From positions 806,001-870,000 of the forward strand of contig JALIRH010000031.1 of assembly GCA_023055505.1 (NCBI GenBank): a stretch of DNA of 64,000 nucleotides, written 5' to 3'. The position numbers were made by a program, and so were the translations under genes. This document shows, piece after piece, positions 24,135 through 37,320 of the stretch. This DNA comes from Callipepla californica brunnescens (taxonomy: Eukaryota > Chordata > Aves > Galliformes > Odontophoridae). The first letter of the stretch is position 1. Each line of letters opens with the position of its first letter. Under the pieces are notes generated by a model that did not search any database, was not told the DNA's origin, and worked only from the letters and a program-made list of their open reading frames with translations.

Positions 24135-24666
24135 TGAAGGCTGCTCCAAAAGTAATGTATCCTATTTTATTATACTGGTCTATGACAGCACAAGTGGATG
24201 TTGGTGGGATGACAGTAGAAACTGAACCTTCACACCAATATTCCATTACATGATGTTGCTATGAGACAGATAGCAGCAGAGGGGCACTCTGACACAATGG
24301 TGTCTGACATGGAAGTGCGTATGAAGCAAAGGTGTGTCACTGAATTCCTCCAAACAGAAAAATGTGGGATCTATTGGCATTTATTGATGCTTGCTGAACA
24401 TTTATGAAGCCCAACCAGTAGATTTGAGCTCAGTAAGGTGGGAGGTGGTGCGTCTCAGCAATAGTGGGTCACCCCCACTGGTGCAGATTTTTATGTGTTG
24501 CATGCAAGCTTTTGTTCATTGCTGAAAAAAATGCATAGCTCATGGTGGGTAGCAGTTGAAAAATAGTGTCTTGTAGCTGAGTATCAAATAGAGTTATGAT
24601 ACTTTCTGAATCAGATGTAGCTTCCATGGAAATAAATAGGGCAAATTACTTTTGGAACAATCTATG
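24135..24666 (+). mobile_element. Internally deleted mariner (Galluhop-like) DNA transposon
   Basis: The element is about 532 bp, flanked by TA at 24133-24134 and 24667-24668, the mariner target duplication. The ends are imperfect inverted repeats sharing the core TCCAAAAGTAAT, with CCTATTT further in. Inside, from about 24308, the plus strand encodes the start of a mariner transposase (MEVRMKQRC, then EFLQTEK). It then jumps past the catalytic region to the C-terminal part near ADFY and a final VEK stop. The core that would carry the catalytic aspartates is absent. Both coding remnants also carry stops or frameshifts. It is a non-autonomous deletion derivative of the mariner family known from chicken. 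A full-length copy is roughly 1.2-1.3 kb. Confidence 0.9.
24300..24560 (+). pseudogene. Mariner transposase remnant, N- and C-terminal pieces only
   Basis: The N-terminal helix-turn-helix region starts at about 24308 with MEVRMKQRC. An in-frame stop follows about 35 codons later (GAACAT then TTATGAAGC in shifted frame). From about 24480 the sequence corresponds to the last ~25 codons of the transposase, ending VEK-stop near 24561. The central DNA-cleaving domain is deleted. No functional protein can be made. Confidence 0.8.
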
Positions 24667-26059
24667 TACATAGTCAAAGAAATTTCCCTTTCAGAAAACT
24701 AATTTTGAAGAAAGAAACATATGTCACCTTTTTCATTATTTATTGGTGTTTGCTCTGAATGTGGATTTCTTTGGCAAAACAAAACATAATGACCAAACTT
24801 GTACACACTATAATATGGTAAATGGTTTTCATTTCTTCACAAGCTGCAGCATGTGGTTAGTGTTAATGGATTTAGGATGTTCTGAATTACAATTTTGGGC
24901 ATGAACAATTATAAAAGTGATTGGAAGAAAGATGGATGCTATTTTTTTCCTCAAACTTTACATTACAGGACAAGGGATTTACTGTTAAAATTACAGTCAG
25001 GTTACTGAAGCTGCACATCATCATTTACATGCTGTAAAGACCTGAAATCGCCAGTAACTATCATTCATCAAGAATGTCATTTGTTCAGTGTGAAAACTGG
25101 GGACATCTTACATCTTTTAATGTATCTCATTAAGTATATCCATTAATCTCATATTTCAATGTTATGCTCAAATAAAAGTTGAACTTCTAGTGGCATTTTA
25201 TGCTATCAGGACCCAAAGTGGTAGGAAAAATTCCACTAAAATGCTACAAAAGAAAAGCCCTTTTCCACTCAGTATCTGAGTAAGATTAAAAAAAATGCAT
25301 TTTATTTAAAGTTATTGAAAAGGTATATATTTTTATTTTCCAAAGACCAGATGTATGTTTCTTGCTTATGTGGTTATTCTTCTTCCTTTAGCTTTGCCAT
25401 TATCTCTTCCCCAAGAGTTTCTTCCTTAACTGTGAAATATTCATCAAGGCAGTAAAAGGCCAGTACTACAGTGTCACTACATTCTTTTGATGAGAACCAC
25501 AATCTACAAGGCTGAAAATGTAATTTCAAGATCCTGCTGTAAATCGAATAAAACAGAAACATTATCTTGATCTCCTGCATCTCCAATGGGCACTTTACCC
25601 ATTGGTAAATGGATTGTTGACTGTTCTGGAGTTTCAGATCACTTCCTTTCACTAAATCAATCATGGTTTAAATGAGCTGAATATTCTCAGTCTGACCAAA
25701 GAATATTTTAGCAAAAAAGTCCTAACCTACTTTATTGCTATACAGGTATCTTCTGAAATAAAAAATGATAATGACTAAATAGTTCTAAGGCTTTAATTCT
25801 TGCTAGAATAGGAATCTGAATAGAAACAAAGGATTACCGTAAGTCTCAGACTTTAAACTGCCATTTGAATGTGTAAACACAGCTGATAAGTTTCCCATGA
25901 GGTATAGTGGAAATGCTGATAGTCAGAGACTGCTATATATTTTTAAAACATCAAAAATGGGAAATCCCAAAGGCTCATTCTGGAGTACTTTGAGAGCCAG
26001 TCATGTCTGTGGTAGTGCAGGGAAAACTACTCAGGGATGGAAAGGTTCAGTAAGAATTA
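24667..26059. other. Unannotated sequence
   Basis: No transposon is recognised. A minus-strand ATG frame at 25374-25664 (96 codons) has a charged C-terminus (EETLGEEIMAKLKEEE) but no recognised family or splice support. It is at the length expected by chance. Confidence 0.5.
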
Positions 26060-26831
26060 ATGCTGGGTCCTGCACTTTGGCCACAGCAATCTCAGACAAC
26101 ACTACAGGCCTGGGGCAGAGTGGCTGGAAGACTGTGTAGAGGAAATGGACCTGGGGGTATTGGTCGATGCTTGGCTGAACATAAGCCAGCAGTGTGCCCA
26201 GGTGGCCAAGAAGGCTAATGACATCCTGGCTTGCATCAGACACAGCATTTCCAGCAGGAACAGGGAAGTGATTGTCCCCTTGTACTCCGCTCTGGTGAGG
26301 CCACACCTTGACTACTGTGTCCAGTTTTGAGCCCCTCGCTGCAAGAAAGACATTGAGGCCCTGGAGCTTGTTCAAAGTAGGGCAGCCAAGCTGGTGAGGG
26401 ATCTGGAGCATAGATCTGGAGCCTTATGAGGAGAGGCTGAGGGAGCTGGTATTGTTCAGACTGGAGAAGAGAAGGCTCAGGGGAGGCCTTATTTCTCTCT
26501 ATAGCTACCTGAAGGGAGGTTGTAGTGAGCTGGGGGTTGGCCTCTTCTCTAGTGTGGCTAGTGATAGGACTAGAGGGAAGTCTTCAAGCTGCACCAGGGG
26601 AAATTCGGGCTGGATGTTAGGAAATACTACAACTCTGAAAGAGTGGTCAGGCCCTGGAACGGGCTGCCCAGGGAGGTGGTGGGGTCACTGACCCTGGAGG
26701 TGTTCAAGGTACGTTTGGACATTGTGCTGAGGAACATGATTTAGTGAGAGCTATTGGTGGTGGATGAATAGTTGGACTGGAAGATCTTACAGGTCTTTTC
26801 CAACCCGGGTGATTCTGAGGGTGATTCTATG
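26060..26831 (+). mobile_element. CR1 LINE 3' fragment (about 770 bp), plus strand
   Basis: The copy begins within ORF2 (GTCCTGCACTTTGGCCACAG). It covers the C-terminal coding region (translated blocks [26 protein letters not shown] and [18 protein letters not shown]), then the 3' UTR with TGGAACGGGCTGCCCAGGGA, and ends at GTGATTCTATG. A TGA replaces the tryptophan codon expected after VQF at about 26328, and there are further frameshifts, so it is non-coding. Segment order and 3' end are normal for a 5'-truncated insertion. Confidence 0.95.
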
Positions 26832-29800
26832 TGAGAAAGCAGATATAACAGTCAGAAATAATGGATAATTAAAACACAAAGAGCTTTCACTTAGAAAGAA
26901 AAAACAGTGCTTAGTGTATAAAATATTTGCCAAGGTAGTAAAAATATTTACTCTTTCTTTCATTACCCATGACTCACTGAGAGGGATAACTGCTTGCATT
27001 GGACAGGACTTATACAAGATGCCTAGTTGGGAATTAGTTATTGGTAAAGCTATATCATAAGTAACTGAATTAAAAGTTGAGCTTATTTTTATTGTGCACA
27101 GTACTGCAGTCTTGTGTATTCCTTCATTACAGCATTTTCATCATTCTTTTTCTTACAGAAAACATAGCTAAAAACATAGAAGTGAACCAAACTAAAGAAA
27201 AAGTGACCTGTGGAATTTTGCATTTTATACCAGTAGGCATCCTGCACCTCTACCATTTTCTATTTATTGTGTACTGGTCCCCTTACAGGCAGGCACTGCC
27301 TAATACATTAACTTAGCACTCTGAGCTGCTGATATGCCTTGGTCAAGTTGCTTCATTTCCCATTTAACAATATTTCAAACAGTTTTCTTCTGAGCTGCCT
27401 TATAAGCATGAATGTATCTTGCCCCTAATGTCTCTTAAGCTTCTTTTCTACACTTCTAGCATTATTCCTTATAGCTCTCTCTTCCATGGTACGTGCTTTA
27501 ACTGCAGTTGTCTCACAGATTTTTTTTCCTTTCTCTTTTTTATTTTTTTTTCTTTTGAGAAAGAACACATTTTTCTTCATTCTTGCATAGTTTTTTGAGT
27601 AGAGGAATATTAAAATCTACTGGAATATATTTCAGTGGCTGATATTAAGATATGTGACGAAGAATATTAGGTTGAACCTTAAAACAAATACAACAAACTA
27701 AAGACTGGGAACCTGGGAAGGGTCATACTGAAATAAATCAGCAAATACATAAATAAAAAGAAAACCAAAGGAAATTGGGAAGAAAGTCAGGAAATGCTGA
27801 AAAGAAGGAAAAAAAAGCAAAGCTCCTGTTTCCTTGCAGAAACTTCCTTTCAAGTCTCTTTGCCTGCCAAGAAGACCACAGGTACAGTTGTGGTCCAGAA
27901 GATAAAGCAGAATTATTCTTCGTCCTTTCACAGCTCTCTACAGACAGGAATGATCAAAGCCTACATTTCAGTTTTCCAGTGTCAGTAATGCATTAAAACC
28001 TATGCTTCCTGCTATACAGACTTAGCTTTTGTAGCACAGCAGGTGAACAGTCCATTAGAGGTGAAAATAGCAATTTGAATTATCTGTATTCCAAATAATT
28101 CTGCAATTGCTATTCATAAAGAGGTGTGACAGAGTCACTAAACTTTGAAACTGAAATTTATAGATAAAATGAGAGGAAAGTTATTTCATTGAAGCAGTAG
28201 AGATTTGATTTCAGCACAAAGATCAATAATGAGATTTTGTATTGGTTCATTTAAGTCAAGAAAATGGATGACAGCAGATATAATTGCTCTACTGCAGCTT
28301 TTAGTGCTGCATTTTGTTGTTTGTTTAAAATATTAAGTTATACTTGTAGCAGAGACCCATGGACACATGGGTCAAAAGTACTATAAAAGTTCATCCTAAT
28401 GAGGATAATTACCCACAGAGTATACTTCCCCTAGAAGAGTAGTTCTGCCCTGGTCTACGGAGGGAATTTGGACATCACTATCTTTGTCTCATTGAACACT
28501 CTGGAGTAACAATAATACATCTTCTAACACAAAGTAGTATTGAGTATCAGGAGAAAGACAGGTGAACAGTTTATCTGTCCAAATAACACTGAGATAACTG
28601 TTTCAATTCTTGTCTGAAAGTTTCTCAGCTCTTTTCAGATATCACAGACTTCTTCTATTGAAGTTCTTATACTTGTCTGACCTTTATTTAATTTGAAAAT
28701 GGAATTTAAAGTGACCTGAAATATTCTGGCTACCCTGACAGAAGCAATATTTGAGTACTGCATCTGGATACCCATACAACATTCATCTAGTGCCCCAACT
28801 TTTATTCTCAGACAAAGTATCATTTGTTTTGTGAGTGAAAATTCCTTCTACTAGCGGCTTATCATTTAAAATCTATGTGTGCAATGCTGTAGATATCCTG
28901 CTGGTACGGAAGCAAAAACTTCCCCCAGTATAATAGAACCTCTGACTGTGAATGCAACCTTCGTCTCAATTACTTTTATAAAAAGGTAAAACAAATGATT
29001 ACATAAACTGGTCCCTAAATAAGGTACTTTGCCATTCCACTATGTGTACTAAATAATTATGAATCGACCTACCAAGATTCTGCAGATTGATTCATGAGAG
29101 AAGCTCTGTAGGCTCAAGTTTAGAGTGCACTGGGTTTCTATTAAGGCTCTGTAGATGGAATTCATCACCTGCTGAACAAAAATCTTTAAAATGGGCTGTT
29201 GTTTGCTTTAAAAGTGAAGTACTGCTTATCACTAATCCCTTCGTAGGTCCAATGACAAACAAGTATATTAGCTCTGATGTATTATTCCGTTAGGACTTTT
29301 TTTTTTTTTTTTTTTTGATGTTTTAATCTTAAAGAAGTTTTCAAAGTGTTTTCAAATTTATTGTGGGCTTGACTTACTGCCATTTTCACCTTATCTGGTG
29401 GAATATTTTAGTGAAATACACTTCATGAACAATCTTCTAAATGCCTGCGTCATTTCAAAAATAAATCGATAAGCACGTGTGTCATGTGAAGGCGCTCCAC
29501 TCTTTTCTTTTTCTCCACTTCCTGCATTGTCCCATTTCTTTCTTCTACTGAAAAAGATGTTATGTCTTATATAGTATCATTAAACCAAAAGCTGACTCCC
29601 CATTCATTGCAGGAATCCCTGTTCAGTGGACCAAGTCACTGTATTATACTAGTCCTATATTATTTTAGGAGTTGAGAGACAGGTGTGCTTAAGGTCTGCA
29701 CAGAAGCCATGCCAGGAAAATAGATTTTACTGATATGCTCTACCTAAAGACTGAGGTGAAATTAATTCTGCTATTAGGATCTTCTGTATGACATTTCCTA

Positions 29801-32337
29801 TATTTTCTCGATTTCATCTTAAATCAGTAATATTTCCCTAAGAGTCTAGAAGTACAAAAAAAAAAAAAAATGGAAAAAAAAATCATTATGACTAGCAGAA
29901 CAGTATGAAAAATACATTCAGATGATGTAGAAGAGCTTTCTGCCTTTGTTTTTCTTTTTTAGCTTCATAGACTGTTTCTCATGCCATCAGTATTTTAATC
30001 CAGCAGAAGTTCCAAGCAGCATACAATCAGAGGGATCCACAGTGTGCTGCAAAAGCGTGAGGATGATTTTTTTCAACAGTAATTTATAAAACATTAATAG
30101 TCTACTCAGCATCATCTCCTTCCTGCAATAGATGCAAGAATCAAATATGTTACCACAAAAGGCAGAACCAAAAAGATGAACCACCATCTGCTGTCAGACA
30201 CAGCTACGAAAAATCTTAAAATACTTTGAAATATGTTTCCTTGTTTGCTTAGCCCCTGGTAATGTGAAATCATTTCTTCCACATGTAAGCCAAAATAAAT
30301 AAATAAGCCATGTAGCAGTTCACTCCGGCAAGACATGTAGCAATAGGGAAGATAAGATTATTTCAGGATTTCTTCTAACAGCTTGAGCCTCCGGGTCGAA
30401 CTGGCCATTTACGCTTTCCTGATTATCAGCAAAAGGTCAGTGCTGATATTGTACTGCACTTGAAATTCCTTATCAGTAATTTCCCAAGTGATAACATTAG
30501 TATTTTTCAGATTGAAAAGAATCAGTACAGATTATAGACACTGGAAAGAAACAGAGTTAATTTAGTATTTCATACTATGATATCTTGCATCACTGAGTGC
30601 AGTTCTGAAGTTAAGTATGTGACACTCTCTTAGGGATGAAAATTGGTTGTATTCTGAAAATAGGATCGTAGTGGAGACAGAGAAAGATGTAAACAATTTC
30701 TAAGGCTACAGGAAAAAACACAAAACTGGAATGTAAGTGACTAAATAAATTCAGCTTATCACAAAGTATCAGATGTTAATGATTTTAGAAAATTTTAAAA
30801 GGCAAATGTTTAGCTCAACTTTAAGAAATCAGAAGCAGCAAATTATGCATGAGACAACACATTTCAGCGTGCAGAATATATGAGGGAGGATGGAATTTCT
30901 CTATCTCAGAGTATTTTAGAGTGAACAGCTATGTATTATACTGCAGAAAAAACTGAAGAAAATGAAAGGATAGATAATGCCTTCACTAAACTAGTCTTAA
31001 TCCTTAAGTATTAATGGAACTTCAGTAAATGCATAAGTTTATTAAAAAAAAATAATAAAGAAATAAAAAAAAAGCTTTTCTGTAGTTTGTAATTGCTAAT
31101 AGGATGATTCTGTCATCACTGAGAATAAATAAATAATGCTAGTAGATTACCATAGAAAAGGGCCATCATAATAGAGTATACACACTAAATGCCACAGCAT
31201 ATTAAATAAGTCAAACAGTTATATGAAACCTGGACATATTATTAACATCTTTATATATTTACCAGGAATTATCCTCTTTTTCTCAGCGTCAGTCTTCTCT
31301 AAGATTCAAAGTCCCTGTCTACCTGAAAATAAGATCAGGCTTGCATGTATCTTTCTACACATTTTGTGCATCAAAACATCTTCTTAGGAATCTCCTTTCA
31401 TATTGGCCCATCTCCCTCATTTGACACCTGCAAGTCTGAAAAATTTTGGCATGCTTCAGCAAAAACTTGTTCATAAATATGTATAAATAACATGACAGCT
31501 GTTCACTAAAATATACATTATTAAAATAAAGGTCCAGTATGATCCTAATGAGAGAGATCAAGAAAACAAATACACAATAATTTTTAAGTAACTTAAAAAT
31601 TACCTTGAATTACAATAGTTCTCATTCAAACCCAGATTCTTCAACAGAAATGGATCTGAAATCATCAGAGAGAACTGTGTCTTTGTTCAGCTCAGAAATT
31701 CCCTCCATTCACATACTTTTTGAAAAATTTACGAATAAGCAGGAATTCTAAAGTAGTGTTCATATTGCCCTGCAAAATTAATTTCCATATCCACAAAACC
31801 AGAACATGTGGTGAGTATCTGTAAAGTCAACTGACTGTCTTTTCCTCCAGAAACCCCTTCACCTCTGTTGTGCAATATGGATTATTGCAGTTTCATCCAG
31901 CACAAGAAACCTAATCAGAATTTGTCTTCCAAGTGTTGAAAGCAATCTGGGTGATAAGTCTAGAACTGGTGCTCAGCCTTCCTTGATATATAACAACATA
32001 CTGTCCTACTTTGTCACAGGTACAGCAGCTTTCCACAAAATAAACTTGTTGCTTATGAACAAATTTCCAGTGATAAGGTGAAAACTAAACTTGACATGCC
32101 AGTTAATTAACATCTCAGCTAACAAAATTAAATACCATGAGGAGAGAAATGTAGGAAATGACAGTAAGCTTAAGTGTAGCCAAATTAAATCAATTGGCAT
32201 TATACACATATGTAGTCATGCAGACAGATTCATATTGGGTCTATTAATATCAGAAAGGCCATTCAGTTTGATCTCAAAGTTGGGTGAACAGCAGAGCCAA
32301 TCTCAATTGATCACCCCTGTTTAGAAAAGTGTAAGTG
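26832..32337. other. Long unannotated AT-rich stretch
   Basis: No transposon copy is recognised in these 5.5 kb. T20 lies at 29297-29316 and A-rich patches near 29857-29882 and 31047-31072. A minus-strand 74-codon frame at 30112-30336 ends in a hydrophobic stretch (WWFIFLVLPFVVTYLILA) but has no family match or clear acceptor. Other frames are short or low in information. Confidence 0.5.
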
Positions 32338-32346
32338 ACACACACA

Positions 32347-32380
<34 letters not shown>
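32338..32380. repeat. (CA)n microsatellite, about 43 bp
   Basis: A dinucleotide CA repeat with one CAGACA interruption near its start. It is a probable polymorphic marker. CA repeats can form Z-DNA, but nothing here shows a regulatory role. Confidence 0.97.
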
Positions 32381-32381
<1 letters not shown>

Positions 32382-33224
32382 TATTTACACATAATCTTTT
32401 TTTTACTTTAAAATTGGAAAGCAATTCTGTTATCTCAGTTTTTACAGTGGGTAATGCTGCCACAAATACAGATTAAAATCTTCAAGTTTCAGACCTCCCC
32501 AACAACTCTTGGTAAATTTGTCTCTTAGTCTGTGATATCAAATTCATGGTGATACTGATCAAATCACCTTGTAACTTTTCTCTTTGAAGGTCTACTGGGT
32601 TCAAGGTTTGGAGGTAACTATGGTATGGTGCACCATTGTTCTTCAATGTCTTCTGCAATAATTTTAGAATCTAAGACATTTCTCTGTATTTCACCGTAGG
32701 AAAAAATCTTCCACAAGAGGATTTTGACATGTTATTTTAGTTCTCATTTGAAATGGTACAATGTTTGCATGCATATATCACTCTTATGACATTACTTCTT
32801 GCTCCTCTATTTTTAACTGCATTATGAATGCGTAAAATCTTCACTGCAGTGAAATTAAGGAATCAGAAAGCTAAGTGCTCAATTGAAACAGACATTTCCC
32901 CAGACTCATGAGAGCAACTATTCAAAACAGTCTGCATGAAGTAAATTCTGTCATTGGCTTTGAAAGTATGTACTCATGGATCATGATGCTTGCCAATATG
33001 GAAGTAAACTTCAGCACATATTCTTAAAGCATTATACAAACATTGCTTTCTTCAATACTTAACTGCAATGCATTTACAGGGTCCAAGTTCTACACATGTC
33101 AGGAATGGATCAAACATATGAAATTCCTTAAAACAGGTGGTAAAAGAATCATGTGAAAAATAACCTGCCCAAGCACCTGTAAGTTTGACTAAAAAATGTA
33201 CAGTGCACTACAAGGGCTGGTATG
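32381..33224. other. AT-rich unannotated sequence
   Basis: I see no gene or recognisable repeat here. Confidence 0.55.
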
Positions 33225-34020
33225 AAAGGTCCTCAGGGAATAGTACCAGAACTGATGTGTTTGATGTCTTTGTTGGTGATACAGACAGTGACACTGAGAA
33301 AATCCTCAGTAAACCAATTAGTGATACCTAGCTGGGTGATGTGGTCAACATGTTGGAGCAGACCAGAGAAGAAGCTCTTGGTGGTGTAGACTGATGCAAA
33401 TATTAATATGAACTGACAGTGCGCACTTGTAGTATAGAAAGCAAACTGCATCCTGGGCTGCATCAAAAGAAGTGTGACCAGTAGTGAAAGGGAGGTGATG
33501 CCCTTTTCTACTCCTCTCTCATGTGAACCCACCTGCAGCAGTGCACTCAGCTCTGGTGCCCCCAACACAAGAAGGGCATGAATCTATTGGATTGGATTGG
33601 GCCACAAAGATGAATAGAGGGCTGAAGCAACTCTCCTATGAAGAGAGGCTGTGAGAATTGGGTTTGTTCAACCTGGAGAAGAGAGTTATGCTACATTTCT
33701 CCATTGCCTAAAGGGGGCACTGTCTAGGTTACTTTTCACTTTCATACGGAAAATTGTTCATAAGCTTCTTATAAAGTCACGGGTTGAATAAGCCAATGGG
33801 CACTGACATTAAGTTACAAGAGAATAGATCTAGATGGGATGTTAAGAAGAAATTCTTCACTATGAGGGTGGAGCTGAACATGAGGTGCTCAAAACAGGTT
33901 GCCCTGGCCCCATCATAGGCCAGGTTGTATGGACCTTTGAGCATCCTGATCCAACCCACAGCACAGGGTTGGAACCGGATTATCTTAAAAACTCTTCCAA
34001 CCTAAACCATTCTATGATTC
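33225..34020 (+). mobile_element. Degraded CR1 LINE fragment (about 800 bp), plus strand
   Basis: The 5' part (TAGTACCAGAACTGATGTGT, then TTTGATGTCTTTGTTGGTGA and AGACAGTGACACTGAG) corresponds to the CR1 reverse-transcriptase palm region. The middle covers the ORF2 end (ACTCAGCTCTGGTGCCCCCA). The 3' part (AAGAAATTCTTCACTATGAG) ends in CCTAAACCATTCTATGATTC. Divergence is high and all frames are broken. A segment between the end of ORF2 and the 3' UTR is shortened. Confidence 0.88.
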
Positions 34021-35665
34021 CAAAGACAGGTCCTACATGTTGGACTGAAGCCTGCTCAGCACTGCCACACAAAGCCCTTCCATAAGTGACGCTCGCTATT
34101 GTACAACAGCAGTGCTGTCATGGGATTCTTAATGTACAGTCTTAGGCTCTGGTCATAAGAACATTATGTGCAGTCAGACAGTATATGCACATGAGAAAAT
34201 CTTTTGATATCAGTAAAAAAAGCTCCTTTTTTAATTAAGCACTTGTTAAAGGGTCAATATATTTGAGTCTTCTGTGGCTTTATTTACCCAGATTTTATAT
34301 TAAAACTTTTCATTGAATTCAAAACAAAATAAAAATCCTCAGACTATCCAGCAAGATACTCAATTATCTGACTATAATATCTCAGTTTTCTCTTTAAGAA
34401 GGTCTTTTACACATATGGAACACATTTCACTTGAATAAATAAATCACAAATGAGTGTAGAGTCTTTATTCCTAACATGTTATTACTTACTAAGTCACACT
34501 GAACATGAAAGACTAATGTAAATGACATACTTTTTGCTCTGCATATTTTAAAGATATACATAATTCCTCAGTTTCTTTATTATTTGTCAGAAGCTGATTA
34601 TTGTGGATTTTTTCCTCTGCAAGACAACAGTAAACAACAGGCAATCAAATTCTCAAATTACTTACATTACAGCAATAGATGGAGCTTTATAAATTGCTGA
34701 CACTGTTAAGAATCTGTTGGATTTATTCCTACGTGTCCTATCTGTTTGGAAAAAAACTTACTTTGTTGTTTGCAGTTCTCAGTTAAGACACCCACTGAGA
34801 TGGTGGTAAGAGCAAACATGTTTGAACACTGTACAATCAGATTTGACTGGATGTATTCAGGATGTTTTGTTATGAATTAACAGAACATTAAAGGCTGCTA
34901 GAAAACTCCTTACCTCCTCTGCTTTCTGTGCTATAATAAAGTATAGCAACACACTATCTTTATAAGGTGTCTAATTTGCTGCAGTCCTGAGCAGGACACA
35001 TCAAACAGTATGATGTTAAATGAAAGCAGGGAATACAGATAAGGACACTACTAAAATAAACCTATTTTTCTGACTTTTAAACATATCATATGCAATGGGT
35101 TGATCTGTATTTCTTTTTCTCAGAGAGTTCCTGACTGACTTGTTTCAATGAAAATTGAAGTATTCAGGCTTTTTCTTACAAGTTTCCTATTATCCATCTT
35201 CTCCTTTGTCAGGTTGTATTAGCAATTCTTATGCTTCCTAATCCTGCATGCTGCGTGGGAATTCAGTTTACTCAAAAGCTTCTGGAAGAAAAGCAGCAAC
35301 AGAATGTATTATAACCTTCAGGTGGAAATTTCCTTAAAATTCTGAGAAAGCATCAGAAAGTCCATCCTTTAAAATTCTGTACTTTACAAACAGCTATTAT
35401 TTTCTCTCACATTCTGCTTCTGTATTTCTGTTTATGGTAGAATAGTGGGATTGTTGCAGGAAAGTTGAAAAAAAAAGAAAAAGAAAACAAAAATAAAAAG
35501 CTTTTGTACTGCAGGTAATAGAATTTCACAAATAATTTGAATGCGGGATAAATTGAACTCTCTGACTAAAAACTCTGTCTCAACAAAAGTGTAATTCTTT
35601 TATTACCCTTAACAGTTTGTTTACTAGGAAGAAATGATAGAGCAGAACAGTTAAAGTTGAAGTTT
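34021..35665. other. AT-rich unannotated sequence
   Basis: No gene or transposon is recognised. There is an A-rich patch near 35468-35500. Confidence 0.55.
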
Positions 35666-35808
35666 CAGAGAATGCCAGAATGCCGGAGTTTGGCAGGGAC
35701 CTCTGGAACTCATTTGATCCAATCCCATTGCTCCAGCAGGGCCACCCAGATCAGGCTGCCCACGGCTGCATGAAGCAGCCTTTGAAGATCTTCTGGGCAG
35801 CCTGTTCC
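35666..35808 (-). mobile_element. CR1 LINE 3' fragment (about 140 bp), minus strand
   Basis: CAGAGAATGCCAGAATGCCG, CAGGGACCTCTGGAACTCAT, CCATTGCTCCAGCAGGGCCA and CTGGGCAGCCTGTTCC are in the order of a reversed CR1 3' end. It is a short 5'-truncated copy. Confidence 0.88.
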
Positions 35809-37320
35809 ATGTAAGTAATTAAGTGAATAGCCATCGCTGATAAGGAAATAACATTTTGTGGTTTACATTACTCTTTCAAGTGTCTTTGGTCTGACAACTG
35901 GTTTATTAGAAAATCCAGCATATATATTTTTTTGTGTGGAATTTTAAATTAACACCCAAAAAAACAGATCCATCATCTAAAATTGGCAGTGAACAAAATG
36001 TAGACAGTTTTACTGGAAATATGTGAAGGAAAGGAAAAGCAGACTGAAATTATCCATGCTGACCTGAAGAGTCATCATCAGCAGAAAAAAGAAGATGTTG
36101 TTTTTGAGATCTGACGTTAATCTAAAGGCATCTTGATAATATCAAAGAAATAAACAGAAAGTCCCTGGCCTCCAGAGCAAAAGCTCTTTGCTGCTCACAG
36201 CACCACCCACAGTGGGAACAGCATATTTGGCTGCAGCAGCAATGGAGCTTAGAGGAGTAGAACAAGAACTAGAAGGTTCTGCAGCATCTTTCTGAGTATA
36301 GCAGTGCTACATTACTATGAACACTGCTGCAGAAAAGTCAGTGTGGAGAGGAACAAGCAGCAGCTGTGGCTGGAGGGGCACGCAGGGGGAAACAGAAAGC
36401 TGAGATTAAGGAGTCATTCTTTCTACAGAAGAAAAGAACAAACAAGGTTGTGGTACAACAAGGCTTCACAATGAGGGCAGTGTGCACTCTAAAATAAGTC
36501 ATCAGACTAAACATAAGATTGAATTAGTGAAGTCTTGTCAAGTTATTTGTGAATTCAAAGTGTTGTACATGGTGCTCTATATATTAAGGGATTAAGTCAC
36601 TGCAGTCTTGTCATTATGACTATTATGATCAGTAATTGAAGTGCTGATTCAGTCTGCTGTTTTAACATTCACCAACACAGCCAATTTGACAAAACTTTTA
36701 TTTTCCTTCAAAGTGTTTCACTGAGATTTCATAATATTCCTTCAGTTTTCTCAGGTATTCCCAAATATGTTTCTCTTCAAACATGAAGTGATGCAATTTA
36801 TAGCAGCTTTATCTCTGCTCAATGGCACGAATGCAGATGACACTCCTTACACTGTTATTTGATTAGAACAAACTGATTTGTAGGCAACAGCATGAACTTC
36901 ACAAGCAGATCAATTTCACAATGGAGATGAAATTTCTTAGTATCTTGCAGATCTTTTAAGAGTACACTTAAAGTGATGTCTATGTGAAAGTAGGTGATAT
37001 GCTGGATTTATTTCCTTGAAGGAAGGGCTCTTGTGCTTTCCTCCTCAGTCAAACAAAGTATATAGAATCCAGATGTATAACCCAGTAGACTGACATTAAA
37101 TTTTAAAAAGCTAGACTAAATTTAGCACTGAATCCTTTGGGGCTTGTTAAAGTCTGTGCAAAGACCCAAGTAGCATTTTCCCCTTCCACAAAGTGCTTTA
37201 AAATTGCTCTGATGTGATACTCAACAGCCAATGAAGTTGGGTGGCTTTTTATTTTTTTAAATTTTTTTTATTTTTTAATCAAGATAGCACAACAGAAATG
37301 ATTCTGACAGAACAGCTGCA
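35809..37320. other. Unannotated sequence
   Basis: No recognisable gene. The stretch at 36160-36480 is less AT-rich and rich in GCAGCA/CTGCTG words, but no family or frame is supported. T-rich words lie at 37248-37278. Confidence 0.5.

Noticed and set aside
25374..25664. 96-codon minus-strand frame with a charged C-terminus
   Set aside because: Chance length. The Glu/Lys-rich end comes from a purine-rich patch, and there is no motif or acceptor support.
32338..32380. Regulatory Z-DNA element
   Set aside because: An ordinary CA microsatellite with no gene nearby to regulate.
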